The notes under the pieces: generated by a model
The model's database searches: none
What the model saw: only the letters and a program-made list of their open reading frames with translations
What the model was told of the DNA's origin: nothing
Program-made: the position numbers and the translations under genes
Origin: Antilocapra americana
Taxonomy: Eukaryota > Chordata > Mammalia > Artiodactyla > Antilocapridae
DNA length: 64,000 nucleotides
Reading direction: 5' to 3'
NCBI GenBank assembly: GCA_007570785.1
Contig: ML664159.1
Span: forward strand, 2,623,610 to 2,687,609
Shown here: positions 34,818 to 46,168 of the stretch, one piece after another
Numbering within the stretch: the stretch's first letter is position 1
Layout: each line of letters begins with the position of its first letter

Positions 34818-34976
34818 GTAGTGTTTTTATATTTATTAAATGTACACAAATATTTTTGTTCTTACTAAAAATAATAGTAACTAGAAAAAAATATATCATG
34901 AAAATACTCAAATGGAAGATGTCCATCACTGACTAAGCTTACTAAATCTTAATACCTATTTTTTTCATTTTTAACC
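34818..34976 (+). repeat. Diverged direct repeat, right copy (X')
   Basis: Partner of 25508-25671: the first ~25 bases are the same (GTAGTGTTTTTATATTTATT onward) and the later blocks follow in the same order. It begins a few bases after the end of the second L1. Confidence 0.8.
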
Positions 34977-35596
34977 TCCTTAGACAAAATTTTCTATTGA
35001 AATTCAGCTAATAAATATTCATACTTCCAGATGCCAGTCATTCTTGCAAACTAATAAAAAGGTGTTGTATTTTCATATTTTTAGCATATAGCTTTAAATT
35101 CCATCAAAACTCATTTAGATGACTTTTAAATGGAAAATTTCACTTCTAAATGTTTCTAAGAATGTACATGAGAACATTTTTATGTGATATACTTTTTTAG
35201 AAACAGAATTACATGAAATGGAAACACATCAAAATATTCTCTTTCAAAATGTTCTCTCCAAAGTAGATGTCTTGTGAAATAGATAAGTATTTTTGTGCAA
35301 TGTTTAAAAGTGAAAAGACAATTTCACTTGAAAAGACAAAATTGCTTGCTTTATGTTTTTTCAAAAATATCTTCTAGGTCACAAGTGTCAGCTATATGTC
35401 ATCAGAAGAAAAGTCAGCAACTTTGAAACTTTAGTGTTTTCATAAAATAAAATTTATAACTCATTTTTAATGCTACCTTTCTTTTAAGTATTTTTGTCAG
35501 GAGATAACCAGTGAACCTACATATGAGATTAAGATTTTCATGGTCACAATTCTCCACACCCAACTTGTAAAATTTTACAAAAACAAAATTATTTAG
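34977..35596. other. AT-rich unique sequence
   Basis: No gene or recognised repeat; many TTTT/AAAA patches. Confidence 0.45.
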
Positions 35597-35800
35597 ACAG
35601 GGTTTGGCAAATGTTTTCTATAAGAGCTTTGATAGCAAATGTATTAAGTTTTCCAGATCATATAGTCTCTTGCAACTACTCAGTTCAGCTGTTGATAATA
35701 CTGGAAAGATGATAGTAAACCAAGGAGCAGGGCCGTGTAAATAAAACTTTATTTACAAAAACAGGTATCAGCTGGGATTTGGCTGTGGCTATAGCTTGCC
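35597..35800 (+). mobile_element. hAT-Charlie-type MER element
   Basis: GACAGGGTTTGGCAAATGTT, CTCTTGCAACTACTCAGTTC, AAATAAAACTTTATTTACAA and AAACAGGTATCAGCTGGGAT, followed by AGCTTGCCAAC as the far end. It is a fuller copy than 22148-22306. Confidence 0.68.
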
Positions 35801-35984
35801 AACACAAGACTTGGGGTGATGTAATCCTTAAATCCACTCAACCAAGCACAGATAACCTGCCATATGTTACTCCAATAGGGAAAAGAGTGTTAGTGCCTCC
35901 ATTTGCTCTGGGAACCTCTCACTTTTTCCTGAGGGTACCATGCCTACTGTACATGATGTGTGCCCATCCCACAGACAGGCCTGA

Positions 35985-36068
35985 GTTCAGTTCAGTCGCT
36001 CAGTCGTGTCCGACTCTTTGCGACCCCATGAACCGCAGCACGCCAGGCCTCCCTGTCCATCAGCGCAT
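35985..36068 (-). mobile_element. Very short BovB 3' end (ART2A-like)
   Basis: Antisense BovB terminal ~85 bp: GTTCAGTTCAGTCGCTCAGT, GACTCTTTGCGACCCCATGA, GCCAGGCCTCCCTGTCCATC. Close to consensus, so probably young. Confidence 0.88.
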
Positions 36069-36489
36069 GCCCAAGTTCAAAGTTGGGGAAACAAGATTGT
36101 TCTTAAACAGTTTTAGATTAAAATGAATGTAAATAGAGGTTCCAAATTTTTGTCTTTCATCTCTATTGATCATTTTTTACACTCCACTTTTGAGACCTTC
36201 ACTCAGAACTATAGCACATCTGCCTGTGAAAGCAGGTCACTGAGATAAAAGGGAGGGGAAATGAAGGAGCGGGTGTTTACTGCTCTAACACCGGCCATCC
36301 TTCAGATGGCGGATGGTGTGGGGGAGGCAATGTAGTGCCTTCCTTCAAGGACAAAGGATGAGGACTACAGATGAACCAGTGGAAGAAGAAACAAAATAGG
36401 GTTTGGGCTTTGGACAGACTTTCTCATCACCATCCAGACAAACGCTGTTGTGCTTTTACCACACTCTTTTGTTATAATAATTTAATTAA
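36069..36489. other. Unique intergenic sequence
   Basis: No gene or recognised repeat. Confidence 0.45.
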
Positions 36490-36618
36490 AGGTACGTCTC
36501 TAACCACTAGACTGGGAGCTCCGTGATGGTATCTTTGTACATTCAGTAACTTTTTTTATTTTTAAGAAACCAACTGTCATGAACAGTCAATAAATAGTAT
36601 TTGTTGAATGAGTGAATA
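36490..36618 (+). repeat. L2 3' end fragment
   Basis: CTAGACTGGGAGCTCCGTGA, then CAATAAATAGTATTTGTTGAATGAGTGAAT, the usual L2 terminus. Confidence 0.7.
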
Positions 36619-36691
36619 CAGAGGTAACAGAAGAAGAGCCACAAAATTTGTGACTCTTTCTTAAGGAGTAAGATTAAGATTAGCTAAAACA

Positions 36692-36908
36692 AGACTTCCC
36701 TGGTGGTTCAGATGATAAAGAACCCACCTGCCAATGTAGGAGATCTGGCTTTGATTCCTGAGTTGGGAAGATCCCTTGGAGAAGGAAATAGCTACCCACT
36801 CCAGTATTCTTGCCTGGAGAATTCCATGAACAGAGGAGCCTGGCGGGCTACAGTCCATAGGGTCTCAAAGAGTTGAACACAACTGAGCAACTAACACTTT
36901 CCCTTTCA
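36692..36908 (+). mobile_element. BOVA2 SINE
   Basis: Sense unit: GACTTCCCTGGTGGTTCAGA, CACCTGCCAATGTAGGAGAT, CTCCAGTATTCTTGCCTGGA and GCCTGGCGGGCTACAGTCCA. Confidence 0.92.
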
Positions 36909-37513
36909 AAATAAGATACATAAAAATATAAGGCAGTTTATGTCTCTAACGTGTCCCTGTGCAACTCAGCACCACTTGACTGAGGGAGGGAGGGAAGAAA
37001 TTACAATGACTCAGGAGAAAGGGATATTTCGCCATCATCAGGAGATGTGCTACAAGACGAGATGCAAGGTAAGCTTAAACCAGGTTTTTTCACAGATAAA
37101 GTGGCAATGATTTAGTTGATTGGATCAACACGGATTGCAGAACTGGAAAATTCTGGTAAAACACAACCTACTTCATGCCAAATTATGTGGTTTGTTTAGA
37201 TTTACTGAACTGGAAAATGCCAAATCCCTTTTCACTTGGCACCGCATGAATATTACCTACAATGATTAAGGGCAGAGTCCCAGACCGTGTCAAAACACCA
37301 GATGACGTGTGGTCCTTAACCAAGGCGTGGGCTCCCCTGAAAATAAAGGCTAACCCTATCTTCTGTATTTCATATGTTTGAGGTGGGGGCATTTTATACA
37401 TATCAAGTATTGTTAAGCCTGGGCATTATTTGTCAATTAAGACTCTTCCAGTCATGCTAATCTTAGTGAGCCTTATCTACAGGTTTGTGCGCTCTTTCAG
37501 CTCAGCTCTCTCT
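36909..37513. other. Unique intergenic sequence
   Basis: About 600 bp with no recognised gene. A 72-codon minus-strand frame (37183-37401) lies here; it has no domain or motif I recognise. Confidence 0.45.
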
Positions 37514-37957
37514 AAAAAAAAAAAAAATTCATTTGAATCAGTTCTACTCAGATGGACGGAACTGGAGCCTATTATCCAGAGTGAAGTAAGCCAGAAGGAA
37601 AAACAACAATACAGTATACTAACACATATATATGGAATTTAGAAAGATGGTAACAAGAACCCTGCATGTGAGACAGCAAAAGGAACGCCGATGTATAGAA
37701 CAGTCTCGTGGACTCTGTGGAAGAGGACAAGGGTGGGATGATATGGGAGAATGACATTGAAACATGTTAATTATCATATGTGAAATCAATCGCCAGCCCA
37801 GGGTTGATGCTTGGGGCTGGTGCACCGAGATGTCCCAGGGGGAGGGAATCGGGAGGAAGGAGGGAGGGGGGTTCTGGAGGGGGAGCATATGTAAACCCAT
37901 GGCGGTTTCATGTCATTGTATGGCAAAACCAACACAATAAATAAATAAATAAAAACT
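37514..37957 (+). mobile_element. L1_BT-like 3' end
   Basis: GAACTGGAGCCTATTATCCAG, CCAGAAGGAAAAACAACAAT, TATATATGGAATTTAGAAAG, GACTCTGTGGAAGAGG, CCAGCCCAGGGTTGATGC, CACAATAAATAAATAAATAA. A 5'-truncated young bovine-type L1 whose 3' UTR is complete up to an AAAT-rich tail. Confidence 0.88.
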
Positions 37958-40079
37958 CCTGCTGAATCAACATATTCATTCTCTCTGGGACAGGGAAATG
38001 GACCAGTTTGAAATGGAGTGAACAGAGGTGTCGGTAGAATGTGAAAGTAGGAACTTAATGTTACTTTACAAGAAGCAAAGGACTCAGCTTGGAGGAGGAA
38101 AGCTAAACTCTAGTCCCAGCTTTTCTGATAGCTTCATCCAAGTTACCCAGCCATTATAGGTTCGGTTTCCTTACCTGTCAAATGACTGAGTCAGATCTCT
38201 ACTCAACCTTCTATGATTCTAAGACAAATGAAATAAGTCTGTCATTAATACTGACGACCTTGACCTTAGTGACATAATATGCTTCATGAAGTCATGTGAC
38301 TCAGGGTTGTGACTCTAAAGAGGAATATCAAAAATAGAAGGTGGAAAATACAAGTCGAAACCCAGATTATTCACTCTCCCTGATCTCGACAGGACTTGCA
38401 AACATTTACTACCTGTATGAGCAGCCCCTCTTGGAGCCAATCAATCTTAGTCTTGATTTCTAGAGTTTTGTCTGAATTATTCTCTTTCTCAGCTTTCTCT
38501 CTCTCCACGTCCATTAGCCAGTGCCCACACCCCAGCTCTTTCCTTCCCTCCTCCAAGAATACCAGAAAATATGTGTTTTCAAGGGCCACCAAAGCCTGCC
38601 CTGAAACCTGATCGTGAGGACAGGGTACCCTGATCTGGAGCTGGCCTAGTCCTCGCCAGTGACCCACTTTTTAATAGATAACAGACTGCCACCTGGAAAG
38701 GCCCTCAGGGATATTGACTCTGGCCTCCTGCTCTGGGGCTCAGGCGGCAGCGCGAGCCCAAAGGCCTGGGAGCCCGAAGTTCTGACACACCTTTCGTCAG
38801 TGCTGTGCCGGCTTCCCAGAGCGGGCAGCCTCTGCCAAGAATGGATGGCATTCTCTTCCTGAATGGAGCATTCAAAGCTGCTGCCACGTGTTGAAGGTGA
38901 ACCCTTTCTGTCCCTTGTGCCCCTCCTTGGTCAGGCTGTGCTCTGACTCAGCTTCACATGCAGCTGTTCCCCGGGATGTTACTATAGGTTTTTTTTTTTT
39001 TTTCCTAATGAGCCATTTCTCCTTTCTGCAGCCCCACTGGGACTCAAACTTCAGGCCATTATGCCAGTTCCCCAGGCTCTGCCTTGGCTTGGATTCTCAC
39101 AGCCACCTTGCAGCTGATGGAAATTCCACCTACAAGCAAGTTAATTCCTCACACTTCTACTAGATACATATTTAATGCATTTTTAAAATAGATACTGAAT
39201 GTCATTTCAATGGCTATTGCAGATTATCGATGGCAAATTTTCTTTTCAATAAAACTTTTATATGCATATATGATTTATTTAACATGGGGCAGATTTTATT
39301 ACCGTGAAGAACAGAGGTTATAAGTATTGCTGTCCTCCCTGGCACAGCAATGTAAGAAACCATACAGACTATGCTCTGAACACAGATATCTGAAGACATT
39401 TGAGTTCCATTATATTTCTTAAAAATTTTACTAGTAGCTTAAGACTCTTATCAGGCCATAATTATAAATGGGCCAGAACATGAAATAGCTGTGAGAGCTA
39501 AGAAAAACATTCCTGCTGGAACAAGTTCATTCTTAGAAACCCAGGCCTCTTATAACTTAGAAGATTATAATATTGTATATGCATTAGAAGGTATTTTTCA
39601 GGAAAAATCCTCTTCCAGTTCTTGTGAACATTGGTCAGCTCAGTTGTTCAAATCTTCAAATGGATTAGAAATGAGTGCACTGTCTTCCAAAGATGGAGGC
39701 CCATTCTAAGAGAAAATGCCTTCCCTACAACATGTCCTAAGCTCACTCTCACTGAAGCCATATCCAAGCCTGACTGAGAAATGCCCACACATCGAGCTAG
39801 GAGAGAAGACAATTACACACTGATGTTAAGAGCCTTTCCACTTTTAACATTTAAAATTCTTTCCAGCCAAAACTGTGATGTGTGAATACACATGAAAAGA
39901 TCTGTGTATGAAGATTATATATGATTACACTGCAGTGCTCTATTTCAACACTCTATTGCTCTAATGCTCTGTTATCACATAGCTAAGACATACACCAGGT
40001 TAAAAATGCTGAAGTTACAAAAGAATATATAGCATTTCCCTAATTCTCCCCTAACCCCTGCTGAGGCAAAAATTTATAA
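37958..40079. other. Mostly unique intergenic block
   Basis: About 2.1 kb with no young retroelement. A MIR lies at 38130-38230. The GC-richer part 38640-38900 and the AT-rich part 39160-39420 look unique. No gene recognised. Confidence 0.45.
38130..38230 (+). mobile_element. MIR fragment
   Basis: CCAAGTTACCCAGCC, TTCGGTTTCCTTACCTGTCAAATGA and TCTATGATTCTAAG follow the second half of the MIR consensus. Confidence 0.6.
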
Positions 40080-40333
40080 GTTTCTTGTATACCCTTCCAA
40101 AGATAATGTGTCTATATGTTTTTAAAAAAGATTATAGCATAGTAAACATAATTCTTGAATGTTTTTCCCTCCCTTAAATTTATCTTGGAGCTCAACCTCA
40201 TTCTTTTTAATGACTACAAAGTGTTCTCTCATATGAATGTTCCATAATTTATTTAGCCAATTCCCTAGTGATGAACTTTCAGGCTGTTCACAATCTTTTG
40301 CTATTACAAACTATACTGTGATAAATATCCATA

Positions 40334-40336
<3 letters not shown>

Positions 40337-40382
<46 letters not shown>
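40337..40382. repeat. (AC)23 microsatellite
   Basis: 46 bp of uninterrupted AC dinucleotide inside the L1M fragment. It explains the run of C-V residues in a minus-strand frame here. Its length suggests it is polymorphic. Confidence 0.97.
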
Positions 40383-40384
<2 letters not shown>

Positions 40385-40459
40385 TCCTGGATATATGACA
40401 TTGTTTCTACAGAATAAATTTCTGCAAGTAGGGTTGTTGGGTCTAAGGATACTTCCTTT

Positions 40460-40574
40460 TTTTTTAAGCCACATATTGCAGCTTGCAGGATCTTAGTTCC
40501 CCCTGAAGGGATTGAACCCAGGTCCTGGCAGTGAAAGTGCCAAATCCTAACCACTGGACCATCAGGGAATTTCC
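40460..40574 (-). mobile_element. CHR-2-type tRNA-derived SINE fragment
   Basis: Antisense: GATCTTAGTTCCCCCTGAAG, GATTGAACCCAGGTCCTGGC, CTAACCACTGGACCATCAGG. It sits in the L1M remnant. Confidence 0.8.
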
Positions 40575-40794
40575 AATAATGCATTTTTAATTTTAGTAGA
40601 TATTGCCATTTTGACCTCCTTAGAGACTGAACCAATTTACCAGCACTCCTTGCCTACCTCCCTCAACTCAAAAAAGAAAAAACTATGAAAGAGCAATGCT
40701 TTCCTAATCAGTCTCTGCTCTATTTGAGTCTGTATTTGTGGAATTGCTTTAAATACAGAGAATATCAGAACACGATACAACTGACATAATATTG

Positions 40795-41250
40795 TCATTC
40801 ATGTCTCCACTCAAATGTTATTCCCTCCAAAGCTTCCCTGACTACCCAACACACACTTCCTCAGGCATACCCTAGCCCGTTCCCTTGGTCCCCAACCTTT
40901 TTGACACCAGGGACTGGTTTCGTGGAAGACAGTTTTTCCAGAGACCAGGGTTGAGGGGGATGGTTTCAGGATGATTCAAGTGCGTTTCACTTACTGCGCA
41001 CTTTTATTTCTACTAGCATTGTATCAGCTCCACCTCAGATCATCAGGCATTTGATCCCCGAGGCTGGGAATCCCTACATTACCCTTTGTGTATCACCATC
41101 ATTTGTAACTATCAGAGAATTACCTTGCTTCTTTTTTATCTCCCTCTACCCTGCCCCCGCCTACTAGAAGGTAGCCTTGGGAGGGCAGGAAGCACAATGA
41201 CCCGAATCTGGCACGAAACTGGCACTCAGTGTGCATGTGTTGAATGACGC
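40795..41250 (+). repeat. L2 3' end split by a hAT element
   Basis: Left piece 40795-40890 (CTCCACTCAAATGTTATTCC, AGCTTCCCTGACTACCC) and right piece 41079-41250 (ATCACCATCATTTGTAACTA, CTACTAGAAGGTAGCCTTGG, CACTCAGTGTGCATGTGTTGAATGA) read as one L2 when the hAT piece is removed. Confidence 0.7.
40893..41078. mobile_element. hAT-Charlie (MER1-like) transposon in L2
   Basis: GGTCCCCAACCTTTTTGACA, GGACTGGTTTCGTGGAAGAC, GGATGATTCAAGTGCG, CAGATCATCAGGCATTTGAT. Same subfamily as 9539 and 43443. Confidence 0.78.
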
Positions 41251-42471
41251 CCTGGCTTCAAAGGTACCTCTGGTACCAAGGATGCACATATGTTCTGGGA
41301 TAACTTTCCGGAGCCCTCAAACAAAAGAGGGGGTGGTGGGTGCTGCTTAGAGGAGTTTTTAACCCATTCTGAGAATATTTTACAGGCCTCAGAGAGAAAA
41401 CAAGGCCCCTGCAATTTTGAGGAAAACAAATGGGGCTGGTAGAAACCATCCAATTCTTTGATTTGGGCCTGAACAAAAATAAATTGCATTATCCTTCGTT
41501 TTGAGCAAATTATGTGTCAAAGTGTCAAACACTTTTCAAACATTTGTAAAGTGGCTTGAAGAACGTCAAGCACCATTGCTCTATTAAGAGCCTAGAGAGA
41601 TGTTCTTAATGAGAAACAAGGCAGCAGTTTTGGACTTTCAGTTCATAAAGTACCCTGTTTTGAGGAAGTTCTGTCAGGCGGTATCTGTTGTGGAGGTGAT
41701 TCACTGAATACAGGTGGTAATAAACGAGTGTTTGTCGAAGGGGTGTTTCTAAATCCTCTAAGGGTTATGTGCTGGGTCCCGGGTGTGGCTGGCAGCCTCA
41801 GCTAGGCCTAATTAATTAGATTCAGCCGTGTGGGAAACTTTAGTAATGACTGCTGGTATGAACATTTCTTGCCGCCCATTAACTGGCTTGGCACCAGGAA
41901 CACATGAAAATGTTATTTGAGCTTTCTGGATGTTATATATTCTGGGAGATACAGGGCAATACCATGTGAATTTTCCCATTGGAAAAGCTTTCTCAGTCTT
42001 AATGCAGGAAGTAGGTGCATCTTCATTGCTAAAGAAAGTATGTTTTTCAGAATTCTTAGAGAAGCCTGCTAACTCAGTTCCTTATATAGCAATTGCATGT
42101 AGGCTTTCAGGAGCCAGCGCCAAGTCAAGGGGGAGGCTTCTGGGGTTTAGACCCTTTAATCCTCGTTAGTCACCTTTGCCAATTCTTTAAACAGACAGTG
42201 AGTGTTTTCTCAAGCTTCAAGTGTTATGAAAGCACAGCTTCTAGAATAAGTCTCCCAGCTGACCCCCACCTCCAGCTGCAAGTCCCCCATGCACCCCCAA
42301 AGAGTAGTCCTGAAGTCACCCCTCGGGCCTAGTTCTCCGTATCTGAAGACCCTGGAGAAAGCAGCCACTGCAGGGCCATCTGTCCAAAGGCAGCCTCAGT
42401 CGTCAGCTCTCTACTTCCTCCCCACCAGACATACCACCTCCAGGGAATTCATTCCTGGCAGCCTTTCACAG
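41251..42471. other. Unique block, candidate conserved non-coding element
   Basis: 1.2 kb free of recognised repeats. 41690-42060 has well-mixed composition with homeodomain-type cores (TAATTAATTAGA near 41809, CCATTAA near 41876). No protein family recognised in the frames at 41930-42486. Regulatory function is inference only. Confidence 0.4.
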
Positions 42472-42746
42472 GGGTTTCCCTGGTGACTCAGTGGTAAAGA
42501 ATTCACCGGCCAATGCAGGGGACATGGGTTTAATCCCAGATCTGCGAAGATCCTATATGCTGTGGAGCAACTAAGCCCATGCACCACAACTATTAAATTC
42601 TGCACGCTCTAGAGCCCACGCTCTGCAATAAGAGAAAGCGCCTGTGCACCGCAACTAAGAGTAGCCCCTGCCCACTGCAACTAGAGAAAGCCTTCACAGC
42701 AACACAGACCCAATACAGGCAAAGTTAAATTAATTTTTTAAAAAAG
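42472..42746 (+). mobile_element. CHR-2 SINE
   Basis: GGTTTCCCTGGTGACTCAGT, GGCCAATGCAGGGGACATGG, GCTGTGGAGCAACTAAGCCC, CACAACTATTAAATTCTGCA, GCACCGCAACTAAGAGTAGC, then an A/T-rich tail. Confidence 0.88.
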
Positions 42747-43393
42747 ATGTAGGGACCCAAGTTGATCTGAAGGATTCTAGATAACTCCTTTTCATACCAT
42801 ATTATTTTTCAGACCTTTTATAAAATACCCTTCAAAGAAAAATGAAGGGTATATTTATGTTTAAGAAATATACATGCTTTTGGAAAAAGGTAATGCTAAA
42901 ATCTGTCCCAGTTAAGATTCTCCAATATATTTCCATACAGGTTGTCAAACATCTGTCTGTCTGCCTTAGATTTTCTGTACAGGAAGTAAGAATTTTCCCA
43001 CAAATGACTTAAATTGCCTAAGGGGAAAAGGTGGGGAGAGAGACACACTTCCTGGCATGTGGAATGAGGAGTGAGGTTATGATTCCCACTCATATGATCC
43101 ACTGAATCTTTCTGAAACCAAATGCCCTCTAATTAAGAAAGCTGCCCCCTAGAAAGGCTCATCTCGCCAAGCCCAGCTTAAGTCCTCCCTTTTGAATGAA
43201 CACCAAATAAAAACCCGTGTCTCCACTCTGTGCAGAGGTGAGGGCACAAGATTAAGGATGAGGCTTTCTCTGTAGTTTTAAATCCTCTATAGAACTGTTC
43301 TGTCAAGGACCTGTGGATGGGTTTCCAGGGCAGCTATGACTATAGTCTAAACCTACATCAAGTTGGTATGAGAAAAGGCCATATGGGGTTATT
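42747..43393. other. Unique intergenic sequence
   Basis: No gene or recognised repeat. Confidence 0.45.
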
Positions 43394-43810
43394 ACCTTAG
43401 TCAGCTGGGGCCACCAATACAGGATGCTCAGTGGCCTAAATCAACGGTCCCCACGTTTTGGGCACCAGGGACCTGTTTAACAGAAGACGATTTTTCCATG
43501 GACTGGATGGGGGGATGAGTCAAGAGCATTACATTCATTGTGCACTTTATTTCTATAATTATTACATCAGCTCTACCTTAGATCATCAGGCATTAGTTTC
43601 TGGAGGTTGAGGACCCCGACTTAAAAAACAAACTTATTTTCTCACCGTTCTGGGGGCTGGAAGTCAAGATCAGAGTGCCAGTTTGGCCCGACTCTGGCGA
43701 AGACTCTTCCTGGTTTGTGAATGGTCATGTTCTTACTGTGCCAGAAAGAGACAAAAACGTGAGGGCACCACCCGAAGACCATACTCCTAATCCCACCACT
43801 CTAGTGGGTG
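43394..43810. repeat. MaLR-type LTR split by a hAT element
   Basis: Left piece 43394-43442 (TTAGTCAGCTGGGGCCACCA, AGTGGCCTAAAT) and right piece 43620-43810 (TTATTTTCTCACCGTTCTGG, GGGCTGGAAGTCAAGATCAG, CCTAATCCCACCACTCTAG) belong to one MLT-like LTR sequence. Non-coding and ancient. Confidence 0.65.
43443..43619. mobile_element. hAT-Charlie (MER1-like) transposon in MaLR LTR
   Basis: GGTCCCCACGTTTTGGGCAC, GAAGACGATTTTTCCATGG, AGATCATCAGGCATTAGTTT, GGTTGAGGACCCCGAC. Third copy of this subfamily in the window. Confidence 0.75.
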
Positions 43811-43894
43811 CAGGACTCACAAAGGCACAAGCCAGCCAAGGCCCAACTGTCTGCATTGAGGCTAACAGAACCCAGCCCAGATTCCTCATCCTTC

Positions 43895-43992
43895 ATCTAG
43901 TATTTACTGAGCCCCTACCATGAGTCAGGAGCAGGTCTAGGCACTGGCCATACAACAGCCAAGAAAACATCAACATTCCCTGCCTTTGGAAA
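43895..43992. repeat. L2-like fragment
   Basis: TAGTATTTACTGAGCCCCTA, CAGGAGCAGGTCTAGGCACT and CATTCCCTGCCTTTGGAAAG follow a frequent L2-related motif order. Confidence 0.5.
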
Positions 43993-45399
43993 GCTTTCCA
44001 ACTTATATATTCCACCAAAAGCCTGGCCCTCAATAATTCCAATACAGAGCTAGAGGCTTTGACAAGCTGAGGTTCTGAGCATTCAGCTGCATTTTTAAAA
44101 TGTGCATTGCCTCATGTTTCTTCCCTTTGTCAAATTTTGAGCCACCCTGGGAGTACATGCTGTTCAGAGGTGGAGCTGCCCAGGGTGGGAGCAGAGGCCC
44201 AGAAGCCTCGACCCGCAAGTGCTGCTCGGCCTGTGGCTGACGGTGCTTGCTGTGCAGCTGTTGGGCTGCACACTGCATGGCTGCAAGCCTAGTAGTCATT
44301 CAGCCCAGAGACGGAAGAAGGACCCAGGACAGAGACAGAGAGGCCAGTGGTTTATCAGACTGGGGAACCTTACTCAGAGTCCTGGAGAGATACCCCGCCT
44401 AGTGCGGCAGATGACAGTGAGCAGGATGTGGCTGCCATCTTCGTTACTCTGGTGAGATCTTCTGGGGGAATTAATGTCAGGTGGGCTCAGTTGCCAGGGA
44501 CTACTTATGCCCTATAATTAAGAGAATTGGGTAGTCATGTGAGAGAAGCAGGACCTGGTCGTGCAGTGGATATAGAGGACAAGAGGATAGCCATCTTGAA
44601 TGGCCTGACCATACAGGGACCCTGAACCAGAAAGTTCCACCATGTCCCCATTTCTTCAGTGACACAGAGGGGATGATGCTGTTTACCTGCATCCTAGGCA
44701 TGTGTGTGAATTTTTCCCACCAGTTGGAGATTGGAAAGATGGAAGGATAAGTCAATGAGATTTACAACTTGCCTTCATGCAGCTCACTTGCTGCCTGCCT
44801 TTTAGAAGATCCATGTGTAAATACAGGACTGTGTAATTAACCTGATGTCAACACCAGCTGAACAAAAGCACAGGGCTGAGGAGGGCCAGGTGGCCCAGGA
44901 GAGAGACATTCGGGCAGCTTTTGTGAAAGAAAGAGCCCTTTCCTCTGGCTCCTCATTCAAATCCCTTCAAGGGAGGAATGACCTACTAAATGTGGGCAAA
45001 TAGTTCCCAGAACTGCTGAGTTTCTTTCACACAGAAAAAACAAAATGTTACCCCTGGCAGGCATTTATTTTCCAAGAAGCCATGGGTAGCCAGTGGCTAT
45101 GGGCATTTGTCCAGATGCTTCAGGTGGAAGTTGCAATTACCTGAATTACCCCCAACCAATTCTGTGATATGGCGATGTCTGGTGATGCTTGCTATGTTAA
45201 GTAGGGCGTGGAAGACACAGTGTGTTTGGTCCTGTGATTGCTGACGGAGATGGGGGATGGGTGGCAGTTAATGGTTAAATTTCTATCTCCCACTTTGTCC
45301 ACGGTTTTTCTTCACTTGGGAAAATAACACATATTGTGATAAGATGAATAAAGCAACTTCAAAACAGAAAGTGTGAGAGAAAGCCATGTTGCTATAATA
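43993..45399. other. Unique intergenic sequence
   Basis: About 1.4 kb with no recognised gene, RNA gene or young repeat. Confidence 0.45.
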
Positions 45400-46168
45400 G
45401 TAACGAAAAATGCAAAGGTAAACTCCACATGAAATTAAGACACAAAAACCAGAATGTGCTGTCACCTTACTCCTATCAGAGTAGCCATCAGCAAAAGAAT
45501 ACAAATAAAAAATGCTGGTGAGGATGTAGAGAAAAGGGAACCCTTGTACACTACTGATGAGAAAGTAGACTGGTACAGTCACTTTGAGAAACAGTATGCA
45601 GGTTTCTCAAAAAAAAAAAAAAAAGCTAAAAATAGAACTGCCATATGACCCAAGTATTCTAGTCATGGGTATATATCCAAAGAAAACAAACACACTAATT
45701 TGAAGATACATGAACCTCAATGTTCATAGCAGCATTACTTACATTTGTCAAGATATGGAAGCAACCTAAGTGTAAATGGATAAAGATGTGACCTATATAT
45801 ACAACAGAATACTATTGAACTATAAAAAGAATGAAATTTTGCCACTTAAAATAACATGGATGGACTTGGAGGATATTATGCTAGGTGAAATCAGTTAAAG
45901 AAGGACAAATACTGTATGATATTACTTACATGTGGAACACACAAAATAAAACAAATTAGTGAACATAACAAAAAAGAAACAAACTCAGATATAGAGAACA
46001 AACTGGTGGTTATCAGTGGGGGGAAGGAAGAGGGGAGGGACAACATAGGGAAAGGGGACTTAGATATACAAACTATTTTGTATAAAATAAATAAGCTATG
46101 GGGATTTATTGTATAACACAGGGAATATAGCCAATATTTTATAATAACTATAAAATATTATCCCCTCT
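45400..46168 (+). mobile_element. L1 (older, L1MA/L1M-like) 3' region
   Basis: CTTACTCCTATCAGAGTAGCC, GTTGGCGAGG-like GCTGGTGAGGATGTAGAG, CTGCCATATGACCCAAGTAT, GCAACCTAAGTGTAAATGGA and GGAATATAGCCAATATTTTA identify an L1 3' end more diverged than the L1s at 25-34 kb. An A17 run lies near 45609. Confidence 0.82.

Larger units (their letters stand above)
40080..40660 (-). repeat. Old antisense L1M fragment with microsatellite and SINE insertion
   Basis: Antisense L1M series: CATAATTTATTTAGCCAATT, CAGGCTGTTCACAATCTTTTGCTATTACAAA, AATAAATTTCTGCAAGTAGGGTTG, then after a SINE, GCATTTTTAATTTTAGTAGATATTGCC and CAATTTACCAGCACTCC. No coding capacity. Confidence 0.75.

Noticed and set aside
40337..40382. 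Dinucleotide run and other regular repeats as a CRISPR-like array
   Set aside because: A simple AC microsatellite with no spacers, in a mammalian genome.
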